A stretch of 64,000 nt of DNA from Pseudomonas sp. GR 6-02 (GCF_001655615.1 NZ_CP011567.1:4907001-4971000), one strand, 5' to 3'. Counted from the first letter of the stretch, positions 54,087 through 63,763 are shown. Made by a program: numbers and translations. The notes: generated from the letters alone by a model not told the origin.

Positions 54087-55202
54087 TCAGCCCAGGTTGT
54101 CCTGAATCACGGTCAACACTTTGCGCGCCACGTCTGCTGGCGCCACGGTGTTGATGTTTTTCTCGACGGTGACTTGTACGTTCTCGCCGACCTTGCTCAG
54201 GCGAACCTGATAACGCTCGGCGCGGGCTTCAACTTCTTCCTTGTTCGGCTTGCTGCCGAACAGGCTGCCGAAGAAACCTGGCTGCTCATCCTTCTTCTCG
54301 GCCTTTTCGGCGAGGTTGATGTAGTACAGGCCCAGGCTGCGGTTGATGTCTTCAACACGCCATTCGCCCTGTTCCAGCGCACGACCGACGCTCGACCAGG
54401 CACGATCCAGGTCGGTACCGACGTTGAGCACCGGGTTGCCGCTGCCATCCTCGGTCAGGCTGACACGGCTTGGCGTATCGAAATCACGCGAGGCCAGCAT
54501 GGAGACCGAACCGCCCTTCTCCGAAGTGCGGCTCATGCTCGCGAGCATGTCGTCGACCAATGCTGCGTCCAGGCCGGTGTTGACCGAACGATTGGTGAAA
54601 TCGACGTTGGCGGTGCTGCCGGCAGGACGCTCGGCGCTGACCACATAGACTTCACTGGTGTTGCGCTGCACGCCTGGCTCGATACGCACCCGTACGCGGG
54701 TTTCGCTGTCGGCGCCGACACCGGCCGCGCTCAGGCGCTTGGCCATGGCTGCGGACAGTTCGTCGGAATGTTGCCAGGTGGTAGTGAACTCACCGGTTTG
54801 CGGGCGCTGTTCGTCCAGACGGAAACCGTTGTCCTGGAAGAACTGCACGGCCACTGGCCAGACTTCGGCCGGTGGGTTCTGAGCCATGATCCAACGCGAA
54901 TCGCCGCTCTTCTGCAAGGAGTAGGCGCTGATATCAGCCGCCGCCGACAGCGGCTGCGGACGAGGCACGACATATTCGCCCTTGGCTGTATCGTCGGCCA
55001 CATTGCGCGGGATCGGCAACAGTGGATCCAGACGCTTGGAGGTGCTGACGTTCGGTGGCAGTTGCATCGGTGCAGTCTGTTGCGCTTCCAGGTAATCGCT
55101 ACCACGGTCACGGAAGTAACCTTCCGGGCCCCAGATCCATCCGCAGCCACTGGTGCTGGAGATAATCAAGGCAAGTGCGGAAAGTCCGGCCATTCGCTTC
55201 AT
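54087..55202 (-). CDS. bamC: Outer-membrane assembly lipoprotein BamC
   Basis: 371 residues. Lipoprotein signal peptide with lipobox STSGC (Cys20), then an extended N-terminal segment and two helix-grip domains (about residues 95-215 and 235-365). Known: BamC (NlpB) is an accessory lipoprotein of the BAM complex that inserts beta-barrel proteins into the outer membrane. Directly downstream of dapA (17-base gap), as usual in gammaproteobacteria. Confidence 0.92.
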   Translation of the reverse strand: MKRMAGLSALALIISSTSGCGWIWGPEGYFRDRGSDYLEAQQTAPMQLPPNVSTSKRLDPLLPIPRNVADDTAKGEYVVPRPQPLSAAADISAYSLQKSGDSRWIMAQNPPAEVWPVAVQFFQDNGFRLDEQRPQTGEFTTTWQHSDELSAAMAKRLSAAGVGADSETRVRVRIEPGVQRNTSEVYVVSAERPAGSTANVDFTNRSVNTGLDAALVDDMLASMSRTSEKGGSVSMLASRDFDTPSRVSLTEDGSGNPVLNVGTDLDRAWSSVGRALEQGEWRVEDINRSLGLYYINLAEKAEKKDEQPGFFGSLFGSKPNKEEVEARAERYQVRLSKVGENVQVTVEKNINTVAPADVARKVLTVIQDNLG

Positions 55203-55219
55203 GCGTAGTACTTCCTCAA

Positions 55220-56098
55220 TTAAACCAGGACGCCGGACTGGCGCATGGCCTGCCGCAGCGGTTCGTGACAGGCAGCACTGAGCCAGGTGAGCGGCAGACG
55301 GATACCGTCCGGCATCAGGCCCATTTCATGCAGCGCCCATTTCACGGGGATAGGGTTGGATTCGATAAACAGGGTTTTATTGAGTGGCATCAGCTTTTCG
55401 TGGATCGCCCGGGCTTTGACGGCATCACCGGCCATCGCAGCGGCGCACAGCTCGCTCATGGCGCGCGGCGCAACGTTGGCGGTCACCGAAATGTTGCCCT
55501 TGCCACCGAGCAGCATCAGCTCGACCGCGGTCGCATCGTCACCGGAATAGACCAGGAAGTCGCTGCTCACGCCGGCCAGGATGTCCTTGGCGCGCTGCAG
55601 GTCGCCCGTGGCTTCCTTGATGCCGATGATGTTCTTCACGGTCGACAGGCGGATTACCGTCTCGGCCTGCATGTCGCACGCGGTACGACCCGGCACATTG
55701 TAAAGAATCTGCGGGATATCGACCGCTTCGGCGATGGCGCGGAAGTGCAGGTACAGGCCTTCTTGCGTCGGCTTGTTGTAATAAGGGGTTACCAGCAGGC
55801 ACGCATCGGCGCCAGCGTTCTTCGCGTTGGTCGTCAGTTCGATCGCTTCACGCGTCGAATTGGCGCCCGTACCGGCGATCACCGGAATACGCCCTGCAAC
55901 CTGGGCAACCACGCGACGAATCACTTCGATGTGCTCGTTCACGTCAAGCGTGGCCGACTCACCCGTAGTGCCGACCGCCACGATGGCGTTGGTGCCCTCT
56001 TGCAGGTGGAAGTCCACCAGTTTGCTCAGGCTGTCCCAGTCGAGACGACCCTGTGCATCCATGGGTGTGACCAGTGCCACCATACTGCCCGCAATCAT
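55220..56098 (-). CDS. dapA: 4-hydroxy-tetrahydrodipicolinate synthase
   Basis: 292 residues starting [17 protein letters not shown]. DapA motifs: GTTGESATL (43-51), [22 protein letters not shown] (about 133-143) and the Schiff-base lysine in IGIKEATGD (about residue 161). Known: condenses pyruvate with aspartate semialdehyde in lysine and DAP synthesis. ATG at 56098 has AGGAG seven bases upstream. First gene of the dapA-bamC-MBL-purC run. Confidence 0.95.
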   Translation of the reverse strand: MIAGSMVALVTPMDAQGRLDWDSLSKLVDFHLQEGTNAIVAVGTTGESATLDVNEHIEVIRRVVAQVAGRIPVIAGTGANSTREAIELTTNAKNAGADACLLVTPYYNKPTQEGLYLHFRAIAEAVDIPQILYNVPGRTACDMQAETVIRLSTVKNIIGIKEATGDLQRAKDILAGVSSDFLVYSGDDATAVELMLLGGKGNISVTANVAPRAMSELCAAAMAGDAVKARAIHEKLMPLNKTLFIESNPIPVKWALHEMGLMPDGIRLPLTWLSAACHEPLRQAMRQSGVLV

Positions 56099-56425
56099 GC
56101 AACCGCTCCTGCCGGAAAAAGAGAGCGGTAATGGTACTGGCGCCAAGATGCTTGTACAAGCGAAGTACTGCGCTGCCGCCATTCCCCTTGGCGCTGCTTT
56201 TCGCTACCCTTCAGACTTTGATCGGTACTGATAAGCTCGTACGCCGGTTTCCAGCCTCCATTTTCGGCATCACAAGCCCCGATCCAGCGTTGCCACCCCC
56301 CGCTCTTGCCATACTGGAGCACGTTGCAACCTTCGGCTGGGGGTTTGTGAATTCGCATCCGCAGGCTCGTCCCGGCAAAAAAGCCCATAAACAGTATCGA
56401 CCGCTCATCGCTTTAGGAATGCTGC
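56099..56425. other. Divergent intergenic region dapA / gcvR-like
   Basis: 327 bases between the divergent dapA and GcvR-like starts. Contains the promoters for both directions. No coding frame with supporting signals and no strong hairpin is seen. Confidence 0.4.
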
Positions 56426-56986
56426 ATGTCCACCCCCACAGTTCGCGAACAATTCCTTGTCATCAGTGCCCTCGGCGCCAACCCCATGGAGCTGACTAAC
56501 GTCCTGTGCCGCGCCAGCCATGAAAACCGCTGCGCCGTGGTCACCTCTCGCCTGACGCGTCATGGCGAATGCAGCGCGCTGATCCTTGAGATCTCCGGCA
56601 GCTGGGACGCCCTGGCGCGCCTCGAAGGCAGTCTGCCAGTACTGGCCAAACGACACGCTTTCACTGTCAACGTGGTGCGCAGCGCAGCCCTGGAGAACCG
56701 CCCCCAGGCCCTGCCGTACGTCGCCTACGTCAGCTCGGCCTACCGCCCGGACATCATCAACGAGCTGTGCCAGTTCTTCATGGACCACAACGTCGAGCTG
56801 GAGAATCTGACCTGCGACACCTATCAGGCTCCGCAGACCGGCGGCACCATGCTCAACGCCACGTTTACCGTGACCTTGCCGGCCGGCACCCAGATCAGCT
56901 GGCTGCGCGACCAGTTCCTGGATTTCGCCGACGCCATGAACCTGGACGCACTGATTGAACCGTGGCGCCCACAAAACCCAATGTAA
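56426..56986 (+). CDS. GcvR-like ACT-domain regulator
   Basis: 186 residues with two ACT-type domains (residues about 8-85 and 95-175; FLVISALGANPMELTNVLCR and PYVAYVSSAYRPDIINELCQ). Known: GcvR modulates GcvA control of the glycine-cleavage operon in enterics. In Pseudomonas the protein is conserved next to bcp, and its partner is not obvious. Same strand as bcp with a 10-base gap. Confidence 0.85.
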   Translation: MSTPTVREQFLVISALGANPMELTNVLCRASHENRCAVVTSRLTRHGECSALILEISGSWDALARLEGSLPVLAKRHAFTVNVVRSAALENRPQALPYVAYVSSAYRPDIINELCQFFMDHNVELENLTCDTYQAPQTGGTMLNATFTVTLPAGTQISWLRDQFLDFADAMNLDALIEPWRPQNPM

Positions 56987-56996
56987 GGAAGCTTTC

Positions 56997-57470
56997 ATGG
57001 CCGTAGCCATCGACCAACCGGTTGCCGACTTCGAAGCACCCGCCACCAGCGGGCAGACCGTCAGCCTCGCGGCCCTCAAAGGCAAGCAAGTGGTGATTTA
57101 CTTCTACCCGAAGGACAGCACGCCGGGCTGCACCACCGAAGGCCAGGGTTTTCGCGACCAGTACGCGGCGTTCAAGGCGGCCAACACCGAGGTGTTCGGC
57201 CTATCTCGCGACAGCCTGAAGTCTCACGAAAACTTCAAGTGCAAGCAGGAGTTCCCCTTCGAGCTGATCAGCGACAAGGACGAAGCCATCTGTCAGCTGT
57301 TCGACGTGATCAAGCTTAAAAAGCTCTACGGCAAGGAATATATGGGTGTTGATCGCAGCACGTTCCTGATCGACAAGGATGGCGTGCTGCGTCAGGAATG
57401 GCGCGGCGTGAAGGTGCCGGGGCATGTGGATGCGGTTTTGGCGGCTGCTCAGGCACTGAACAAGGCCTGA
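56997..57470 (+). CDS. bcp: Peroxiredoxin Bcp (thiol peroxidase)
   Basis: 157 residues. Peroxidatic Cys in KDSTPGCTTEGQGFRDQY (about residue 44), preceded by YFYPKD. The resolving Cys found five residues later in E. coli Bcp (GCTVQACG type) is replaced here (GCTTEGQG), so it must use another Cys (for example KCKQEF) or act as a 1-Cys enzyme. Known: thioredoxin-linked reduction of hydroperoxides in the cytoplasm. The ATG at 56997 is preceded by AAGGAAGC. Confidence 0.92.
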   Translation: MAVAIDQPVADFEAPATSGQTVSLAALKGKQVVIYFYPKDSTPGCTTEGQGFRDQYAAFKAANTEVFGLSRDSLKSHENFKCKQEFPFELISDKDEAICQLFDVIKLKKLYGKEYMGVDRSTFLIDKDGVLRQEWRGVKVPGHVDAVLAAAQALNKA

Positions 57471-57496
57471 TTTTTTTTGGCGTCTATTCGGACGCC

Positions 57497-57560
57497 TTCG
57501 CGGGCAAGCCCGCCCCCATAGGGATGGCATGAACCCTGTGGGAGCGGGCTTGCCCGCGAA
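57497..57560. terminator. REP-like hairpin between bcp and the PerM-like gene
   Basis: Arms TTCGCGGGCAAGCCCGC and GCGGGCTTGCCCGCGAA around a smaller internal inverted pair (ATAGGG / CCCTGT). It lies between convergent genes and would terminate both. Confidence 0.75.
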
Positions 57561-57579
57561 GAGGCCCTGAAATCGACGA

Positions 57580-58650
57580 TCAAAGCAGCGGCGACACCTC
57601 CGGCTCCTTGCGCGGCCAGGCATCCAGCACGGCTTTGAACAACGTCGCCAGGGGAATCGCAAAGAACACGCCCCAAAAGCCCCACAACCCGCCAAACAGC
57701 AGCACCGCGCAGATGATCGCCACCGGGTGCAGGTTGACCGCCTCCGAGAACAGCAGCGGCACCAGCACGTTACCGTCCAGCGTCTGGATGATCCCGTAGA
57801 CCGCCATCAAATAGATGAACTGATCGCTCCACCCCCATTGGAACAGCGCAATCAGCAGCACCGGCACGGTCACCACCACCGCCCCGACATAGGGCACCAC
57901 TACCGACACACCCACCAACAACGCCAGCAGCGCCGCATAGTTGAGCCCCAGCGCCACGAAAGCGATGTAGGTCACGCCCCCACAAATGAAGATTTCGATG
58001 ACCTTGCCACGAATGTAATTGGCAATCTGCCGGTTCATTTCCTGGGCGACTCGAGTGATCAGCGCTCGCTCCCGCGGCAGGTAACCACGCACCCACTGGC
58101 CGATCATCTCCCGGTCCTTGAGGAAGAAGAACACCAGGATCGGCACCAGCACCAGGTAGATCATGATGTTCACCAGCAGCGGCAAGCTCGACAACGAGAA
58201 CGTCAGCGCCCACTGGCCGAATTTGCCGATCTCGCCCCGCGCCACTTCGATTGCCTGTAGCACTTGCTCATCCGACACCAGATGCGGATAACGCTCGGGC
58301 AGCAGCAATAGCAGTGATTGCCACTTGGCGAGCATGCCGGGCAATTCGTTGAACAGCGTGATCAACTGATGCCAAAGCAATGGCACCACGACGAGGATGA
58401 ATACCAGCAGCCCCCCCATGAACAACGCGAAGACCAGCCCCACCGCCGCGGCCCCCGGCAGACGCAGGCGCTCGAGGATCACCACCAACCCCTGCATCAG
58501 ATACGCCAGCACCATCCCGGCCAGCACTGGCGCAAGCATTCCACCCAGGGTGAGTACGGCGGTAAATGCCAGAAACAGCAGCACCGCCAGCACCACGGCC
58601 TCTTCATCCGAGAAATAGCGCTGAATCCAGTCGCGTAACACTTTGAACAT
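57580..58650 (-). CDS. AI-2E family (PerM-like) transporter
   Basis: 356 residues, about eight transmembrane helices with a periplasmic insertion (about residues 90-150). Family features: GGVTYIAFVALGLNYAALLA and VPYVGAVVVTVPVLLIALF. Known: PerM/YdiK proteins are putative secondary transporters (the AI-2 exporter TqsA is one). Substrate unknown here. The ATG at 58650 has AAGGA six bases upstream. A TTG just before it is less likely. Confidence 0.87.
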   Translation of the reverse strand: MFKVLRDWIQRYFSDEEAVVLAVLLFLAFTAVLTLGGMLAPVLAGMVLAYLMQGLVVILERLRLPGAAAVGLVFALFMGGLLVFILVVVPLLWHQLITLFNELPGMLAKWQSLLLLLPERYPHLVSDEQVLQAIEVARGEIGKFGQWALTFSLSSLPLLVNIMIYLVLVPILVFFFLKDREMIGQWVRGYLPRERALITRVAQEMNRQIANYIRGKVIEIFICGGVTYIAFVALGLNYAALLALLVGVSVVVPYVGAVVVTVPVLLIALFQWGWSDQFIYLMAVYGIIQTLDGNVLVPLLFSEAVNLHPVAIICAVLLFGGLWGFWGVFFAIPLATLFKAVLDAWPRKEPEVSPLL

Positions 58651-58681
58651 CAATAATCCTTAGGAACGAACGCCGCAGGTT

Positions 58682-58921
58682 TCAGGCTTTTTTCAACCAA
58701 TAGCGGTAAACGCCCGCCTCATCTTCTTCACGAAGCAGCGTATGACCGGCCAATCGGGCAAAGGTGCGAAAATCGCGCTGAGAGCCCGCATCGGTGGCAA
58801 TCACCTTGAGCACCGCCCCGCTGGCCAGTCGGTTGAGTTCCATCTTGGCCTTGAGCAACGGCAGCGGACAATTCAGACCGCTGGCGTCCAGCTCGGCGTC
58901 GTGGGTTACAGCGTCAGTCAT
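58682..58921 (-). CDS. TusA-family sulfur-carrier protein
   Basis: 79 residues. The single conserved Cys is in ASGLNCPLPLLKAKMEL (Cys18). Known: TusA-like proteins shuttle persulfide sulfur to tRNA thiolation or molybdenum cofactor enzymes. I recall that the P. aeruginosa homologue (PA1006) affects nitrate reductase and molybdopterin. Same strand as and 31 bases upstream of the PerM-like gene, and divergent from bepA. Confidence 0.88.
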   Translation of the reverse strand: MTDAVTHDAELDASGLNCPLPLLKAKMELNRLASGAVLKVIATDAGSQRDFRTFARLAGHTLLREEDEAGVYRYWLKKA

Positions 58922-59018
58922 CGAATCACTCCGGGGCAGGGGTTGAGTCGCTTAGAATATCTGGTCCCAAGCGTAGTGTCCGGCTACAGTAACGTCTTTG
59001 TCGACTAAGGCTTTGTGC

Positions 59019-60452
59019 ATGACTTTTTTGCGCCCTACCCTGCTGACGCTCGCTTGCCTGCTCGCCTCACCGGGCTTCGCCGACGACTTGCCGTCACTCG
59101 GTGACGCCAGTTCTGCCATCGTCTCGCCGCAACAGGAATACCAACTGGGCCGTGCGTGGCTGGCGATGCTGCGCAGCCAGGTGTCGCAACTCAACGATCC
59201 GCAACTCAAGGATTACGTCGAGTCCAGCGTCTACCGGCTTGTGGAGACCAGCCAGGTCAATGACCGGCGCCTGGAGTTCATCCTGATCAACAGCCCACAG
59301 CTCAACGCTTTCGCCGCGCCGGGTGGGATCGTCGGCGTCAACGGGGGCTTGTTCCTCAACGCCCAGACCGAAGGCGAATATGCCTCGGTCCTGGCCCACG
59401 AACTGGCCCACTTGTCGCAGCGTCACTTCGCCCGTGGTGTCGAAGCCTCGCAACGCATGCAAGTTCCTATGATGGCTGCATTGCTGGCCGGGATCGTGAT
59501 TGCCGCTGCCGGCGCAGGCGATGCCGGGATCGCAACCATTGCCGGCACCCAGGCGGCGGCGATGCAGGAACAACGACGGTTCTCGCGCCAGAACGAACAG
59601 GAAGCCGACCGTATCGGCATCATGAATCTGGAGAAGGCCGGTTACGATCCGCGCTCGATGCCGACCATGTTCGAACGGCTGATGCGCCAGTACCGCTACG
59701 ATGCCAAGCCGCCGGAATTCCTGCTGACTCACCCGGTGACCGAATCGCGTATCGCCGACACCCGCAACCGTGCCGAACAGGCCAAACCGGGCGGTATCGA
59801 AGACAGCATGCGTTATCAGCTGATTCGTGCACGCGTGCAGCTGATCTATGAAGAAACCCCAGGCTTGGGTGCCAAGCGCTTCCGCGCCCAACTCGATGAA
59901 AACCCGAAAAACGACGTCGCGCGCTATGGCCTGGCAATCGCCCAGATCAAGGGCGGCCAGCTGAATGAAGCTCGCGAGAACCTCAAGCAGCTGCTGACCA
60001 AGTCGCCGAACGAGATCATCTACAACCTGGCGCAGGTCGATCTGGACATCACCAATAATCGTCTGCCCGATGCTCAGTCACGGGTTGACCGGATGCTGAC
60101 TCAGTATCCGGGCAACTACCCACTGAATCAGGTGCGTGTCGATCTGCTGCTCAAGCAGAATCGAGCAGCCGATGCGGAAAAAGCGCTGGAGAACCTGCTC
60201 AAGACCCGCCCCGAAGATCCGGACGTCTGGTACCTGGTGGCCGAGACTCGCGGCCTGTCGGGCAACATCATCGGCCTGCATCAAGCTCGTGCAGAGTACT
60301 TCGCACTGATCGGCGATTATCGCCAGGCGATCCAGCAACTGGACTTCGCCAAACGCAAGGCGGGCAGCAACTTCCCGCTGTCATCGCGGATCGACGCACG
60401 GCAACGCGAGCTGATGGAGCAGGAACGCATGGTCAAGGACATGATGGGCTGA
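59019..60452 (+). CDS. bepA: Periplasmic M48 metalloprotease BepA
   Basis: 477 residues. Signal peptide MTFLRPTLLTLACLLASPGFAD, M48 zinc motif HELAH (in VLAHELAHLSQRHF, about residue 131), third ligand Glu in QEADRIGIMNL, and a C-terminal TPR region (about residues 290-460). Known: BepA (YfgC) assists or degrades LptD and other outer-membrane proteins. The start at 59019 was chosen for the signal peptide and AAGG upstream. Divergent from the TusA-like gene. Confidence 0.92.
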   Translation: MTFLRPTLLTLACLLASPGFADDLPSLGDASSAIVSPQQEYQLGRAWLAMLRSQVSQLNDPQLKDYVESSVYRLVETSQVNDRRLEFILINSPQLNAFAAPGGIVGVNGGLFLNAQTEGEYASVLAHELAHLSQRHFARGVEASQRMQVPMMAALLAGIVIAAAGAGDAGIATIAGTQAAAMQEQRRFSRQNEQEADRIGIMNLEKAGYDPRSMPTMFERLMRQYRYDAKPPEFLLTHPVTESRIADTRNRAEQAKPGGIEDSMRYQLIRARVQLIYEETPGLGAKRFRAQLDENPKNDVARYGLAIAQIKGGQLNEARENLKQLLTKSPNEIIYNLAQVDLDITNNRLPDAQSRVDRMLTQYPGNYPLNQVRVDLLLKQNRAADAEKALENLLKTRPEDPDVWYLVAETRGLSGNIIGLHQARAEYFALIGDYRQAIQQLDFAKRKAGSNFPLSSRIDARQRELMEQERMVKDMMG

Positions 60453-60477
60453 CCGCTTCGAGGTCAAAATTCAGGTA

Positions 60478-60510
60478 CAAAAAAACCGCCTCTTTCGAGG
60501 CGGTTTTTTA
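60478..60510. terminator. Bidirectional intrinsic terminator
   Basis: A-tract, CCGCCTC, TTTC, GAGGCGG, T-tract, between convergent bepA and mucD. Confidence 0.92.
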
Positions 60511-60527
60511 TTCAGCCGACAACCGGT

Positions 60528-61958
60528 TTATTCAGCCAGTTTGAAGGTGATGAAGCTGGCGCGCCCCTGGCGCAGAACCCGCATCGACACCGAGCGGTTC
60601 TTCGGCAACGCCTTGGCGATCTCGGTGAACTCCTTGGTGGAGCCGATCGCCTGGTTGTTCAGGTGAGTGATCACATCACCAGGCTGCAAGCCGATCAGGG
60701 CAGCAGGACCGTCCTGCACGTCCTTGATTACCACACCACCTTTAAGGTCGTAGGCTTTCTTCTGCTCATCGGTCAATTCGGCCACGGAAACACCCAGGCG
60801 ATTGCTGCTGCGCTCCGCGCCAGATTTAGGCTGGGCGTCCAGCTCTTTGCCTTCTTCAGGGATAGCGCCGACGGTCAGCTCGACATTCTTGCGTTTGCCT
60901 TCGCGGATCACCTCAAGATTGGCTTTCGAGCCGGCCTTCAGCGCCCCCACCAAGTGCGGCAGATCGGCGGACATGACGATCGGTTGACCGTTCATGCTCA
61001 GGATCACGTCGCCCACTTGCAGGCCACCCTTGGCAGCCGGACCGTCATCCTGGATCTGAGCCACCAGCGCACCGGCCGGTTTCTCAAGACCGAACGACTC
61101 GGCCAGATCTTTGCTCACTTCCTGGATCACCACACCCAACCAGCCACGGCTGACTTTACCGCCGCTTTTCAGCTGATTGGAAACGTCCATCGCCACATCG
61201 ATAGGGATCGCGAACGACACGCCCATGAAGCCGCCGGAACGGGTGTAGATCTGCGAGTTGATGCCGACCACTTCACCGGCCAGGTTGAACAGCGGACCAC
61301 CGGAGTTACCCGGGTTGATCGGCACGTCGGTCTGGATGAACGGCACATAGTTTTCGTTCGGCAGGCTGCGACCGATGGCACTGACGATGCCTTGGGTCAC
61401 TGTGTGATCAAAGCCGAACGGCGAGCCGATGGCCACGACCCACTGACCGGCTTTCAGGTCCTGCGATTTGCCGAGCTTCAGAACCGGCAGGTTCTTGCCT
61501 TCGATTTTCAGCAAGGCGACGTCGGAACGCGGATCGGTACCGATCAGCTTGGCTTTCAACTCACTGCGATCGGCGAGGCGCACGAGAATCTCGTCGGCAT
61601 CGGCGATCACATGGTTGTTTGTCAGGATGTAGCCGTCAGGCGAAATGATGAAACCCGATCCCAGGGACTGCGCTTCGCGCTGGCGATCGCCACGAGGTGA
61701 GCGTGGCTGCTGCGGCATACCACGCTCAAAGAACTCGCGCAGCATCGGCGGCAAGCCTTCAAGATCAGGCATTTGCTCGCTGGACACTTTGCGTTCCGGC
61801 AACTTCTGGGTAGTACTGATATTCACCACCGCGGGCGAGGCCTGCTCGACCAGTTGCGTGAAGTCAGGCAAGTCGGCCGCTTGCGCAGTGACCGCCTGAC
61901 CGAGCACCAGCACGGTGGCAAAAATGGAGAGATAAGACTTCAAGCGTGGTATCGACAT
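60528..61958 (-). CDS. mucD: Periplasmic serine endoprotease MucD (DegP-like)
   Basis: 476 residues. Signal peptide ending TAQAA, trypsin-like domain with His in LTNNHVIADAD, Asp in RSDVALLKIEG and Ser in NPGNSGGPLF, then two PDZ domains (about residues 270-370 and 390-470). Known: MucD degrades misfolded envelope proteins and dampens AlgU/alginate activation. ATG at 61958 has GGGAGCC upstream. It is separated from mucB by 246 bases with a terminator-like stem, so it may have its own promoter. Confidence 0.93.
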   Translation of the reverse strand: MSIPRLKSYLSIFATVLVLGQAVTAQAADLPDFTQLVEQASPAVVNISTTQKLPERKVSSEQMPDLEGLPPMLREFFERGMPQQPRSPRGDRQREAQSLGSGFIISPDGYILTNNHVIADADEILVRLADRSELKAKLIGTDPRSDVALLKIEGKNLPVLKLGKSQDLKAGQWVVAIGSPFGFDHTVTQGIVSAIGRSLPNENYVPFIQTDVPINPGNSGGPLFNLAGEVVGINSQIYTRSGGFMGVSFAIPIDVAMDVSNQLKSGGKVSRGWLGVVIQEVSKDLAESFGLEKPAGALVAQIQDDGPAAKGGLQVGDVILSMNGQPIVMSADLPHLVGALKAGSKANLEVIREGKRKNVELTVGAIPEEGKELDAQPKSGAERSSNRLGVSVAELTDEQKKAYDLKGGVVIKDVQDGPAALIGLQPGDVITHLNNQAIGSTKEFTEIAKALPKNRSVSMRVLRQGRASFITFKLAE

Positions 61959-62032
61959 ACGGCTCCCGTTACGACGAGCATGGTTAAGCGATATGGAGCA
62001 AGGAACACCGGAAACGATACGCCGGTATTTTT

Positions 62033-62076
62033 GTTCCGGGAACAACAAACAAGGCCAGAGCCGAGGGGCTCTGACC
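62033..62076 (-). terminator. Terminator-like stem after mucB
   Basis: Arms GGCCAGAGCC (62053-62062) and GGCTCTGACC (62067-62076), one G-T wobble. Read on the minus strand it is followed by TTGTTTGTTGTT, which forms a U-rich tail. A second short palindrome GTTCCGGGAAC (62033-62043) lies just beyond. Position fits the end of the algU-mucA-mucB transcript. Confidence 0.7.
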
Positions 62077-62204
62077 TATAAAAAATTTTCGGGATATTTG
62101 CAAATGAAAATGCTCGGCAAAACATTTCGAGGCCTCAACGACGGGGCAGCCATTGCCAACCTCCCGCACCCTACAGCCCCGATTGATGAGCATGACTGAT
62201 CAGC

Positions 62205-63167
62205 TCACTGCTTGTTGGTAGCCGCGGCATCGTTGCGCATGGACAGCGCAATCCGTTCGGCGGTACCAATCGGTATTTCACCGACCACGGTCACCATTAT
62301 TTCGCCTTGCGGAGTGGTCAAGCGACGGGACACAGCGACTGTTGGCCCCAGCTGGGTACGGGTGTCGGTGACTGTTGCCCCATTCAATGGCTCAAGGAAC
62401 ACCGAGAATCGGGCCAGACCGTCGTCGAACATCAGACTGTTGACCTGGACTTTGGTATCCGGATCCTTGTGAGAGTTACTGCTGGTCAGTTCGAAACCTG
62501 GCGGCAACCAGTCAGAATGCCAGACCTGCGCAGTCTTGACGGCGGACGCCTTGTCACTGTCCAGGTTAATGGGCTTGCACTCGGAACCTGCCTGCAAATC
62601 GCTGTCGGAAGGCACCTCGGCAGTATCCAGCCGGGTGAACTGGAACCGTTCCAGCAGTTGCCCTTTGTCATTGAGCAACAATGACTTCAACGGCAAGCCT
62701 GTTTCCTTGTCCAGATGCAGTTCAAAACCATAGCGGTGCTGATCGCGAGGTGTCAACGAGACGATCACCGCCGAACGCCCGGCCACGCGCGACTTGCCGA
62801 TGACGGCAAGGTCATACCAATTCTTTAGCTTTTGTGGATCGAGTGCACGAGCAGCGGAGTTGGGTGAGTCCCCCAGCCCTGCCATCAGGGTGCCGCTGAC
62901 GCATTGAGTATGCCCATCAATGCGCACGACTTCCTGGGCCGAACCGTCGAGCTGAAGTAAACGCTCTTGGACTTTGCCATCCTGGACGCGATGCCAGATG
63001 TTATGGGTAGAAAAACTACCGTTACGCTCGTAGACGAAAGTACCGTGAAAGCTCTGCGTTTGCTCCGCCTGTCCCAGACGCTTCAGCCAGTCCTGGGCTT
63101 CATCGGCATGGGCTGGAACAATAAACCAGCCACTGAGCAGAAGCGTAAGTAGAGGTATGGCGCGCAT
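62205..63167 (-). CDS. mucB: Sigma-E regulatory protein MucB/RseB
   Basis: 320 residues. Signal peptide (MRAIPLLTLLLSGWFIVPAHA), then the two-domain RseB-like fold binding lipid-derived signals: DWLKRLGQAEQTQSFHGTFV near the start and SDWLPPGFELTSSN in the second domain. Known: MucB shields MucA from AlgW cleavage in the periplasm. 8-base gap to mucA. Confidence 0.93.
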   Translation of the reverse strand: MRAIPLLTLLLSGWFIVPAHADEAQDWLKRLGQAEQTQSFHGTFVYERNGSFSTHNIWHRVQDGKVQERLLQLDGSAQEVVRIDGHTQCVSGTLMAGLGDSPNSAARALDPQKLKNWYDLAVIGKSRVAGRSAVIVSLTPRDQHRYGFELHLDKETGLPLKSLLLNDKGQLLERFQFTRLDTAEVPSDSDLQAGSECKPINLDSDKASAVKTAQVWHSDWLPPGFELTSSNSHKDPDTKVQVNSLMFDDGLARFSVFLEPLNGATVTDTRTQLGPTVAVSRRLTTPQGEIMVTVVGEIPIGTAERIALSMRNDAAATNKQ

Positions 63168-63175
63168 GATCCTCC

Positions 63176-63763
63176 TTAACGGTTTTCCAGGCTTGCTGCA
63201 CGAGCGTAAGGCAGAGCGCTCTCAGTACCTTTCAGTGCAGCCTGTTGAGCATGTTGGCGCAAGTAACCTGGCAGACGCTGATCGTGCCAGCCTGGCTGAC
63301 CTTGCAATACACCGTTGGCCATAGGGCCAGTGGCGTCCGAACTCTCATTGTAGCCTGCCAATACAGCGGGACCCTTGACCTGAGGAGTGGTCAGACTTGG
63401 CTGATTAGAATGCTGAGCCAGTTCGACACCTGCGATCTCGTCCTGGTTGTACAGACGTACACCTGCCAGCACGGCAATGGTCACCGAAGCAGCGACTGCC
63501 AGACGACCCAGGCTGCGCCATGGACCACGAGAGGCTTTTGCCGGTACGGCTTCGTCAGCCAGCGCAGCAGAAACTGCCGCAGCGATGTCCAGACGAGGGA
63601 GCAGCAGGTCCTTGTGCATGACTGCCCGAGCGATCTGGTAACGAGCCCAGGTTTCGCGGGTTTCAACATCGTCGAAGGCATTCAACACCCGACGCAATTC
63701 CAGTTCGTCCGCTTCGTTATCCATCACTGCGGACAGCGATTCCTGCAGGGCTTCACGACTCAT
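63176..63763 (-). CDS. mucA: Anti-sigma factor MucA
   Basis: 195 residues. N-terminal cytoplasmic AlgU-binding part (MSREALQESLSAVMDNEADE), a transmembrane helix (about residues 86-105, GRLAVAASVTIAVLAGVRLY) and a periplasmic part ending in ASLENR. Known: MucA sequesters AlgU and is cleaved by AlgW and MucP. The periplasmic end lacks any sign of truncation. Part of the algU-mucA-mucB operon (30-base gap from algU). Confidence 0.94.
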   Translation of the reverse strand: MSREALQESLSAVMDNEADELELRRVLNAFDDVETRETWARYQIARAVMHKDLLLPRLDIAAAVSAALADEAVPAKASRGPWRSLGRLAVAASVTIAVLAGVRLYNQDEIAGVELAQHSNQPSLTTPQVKGPAVLAGYNESSDATGPMANGVLQGQPGWHDQRLPGYLRQHAQQAALKGTESALPYARAASLENR

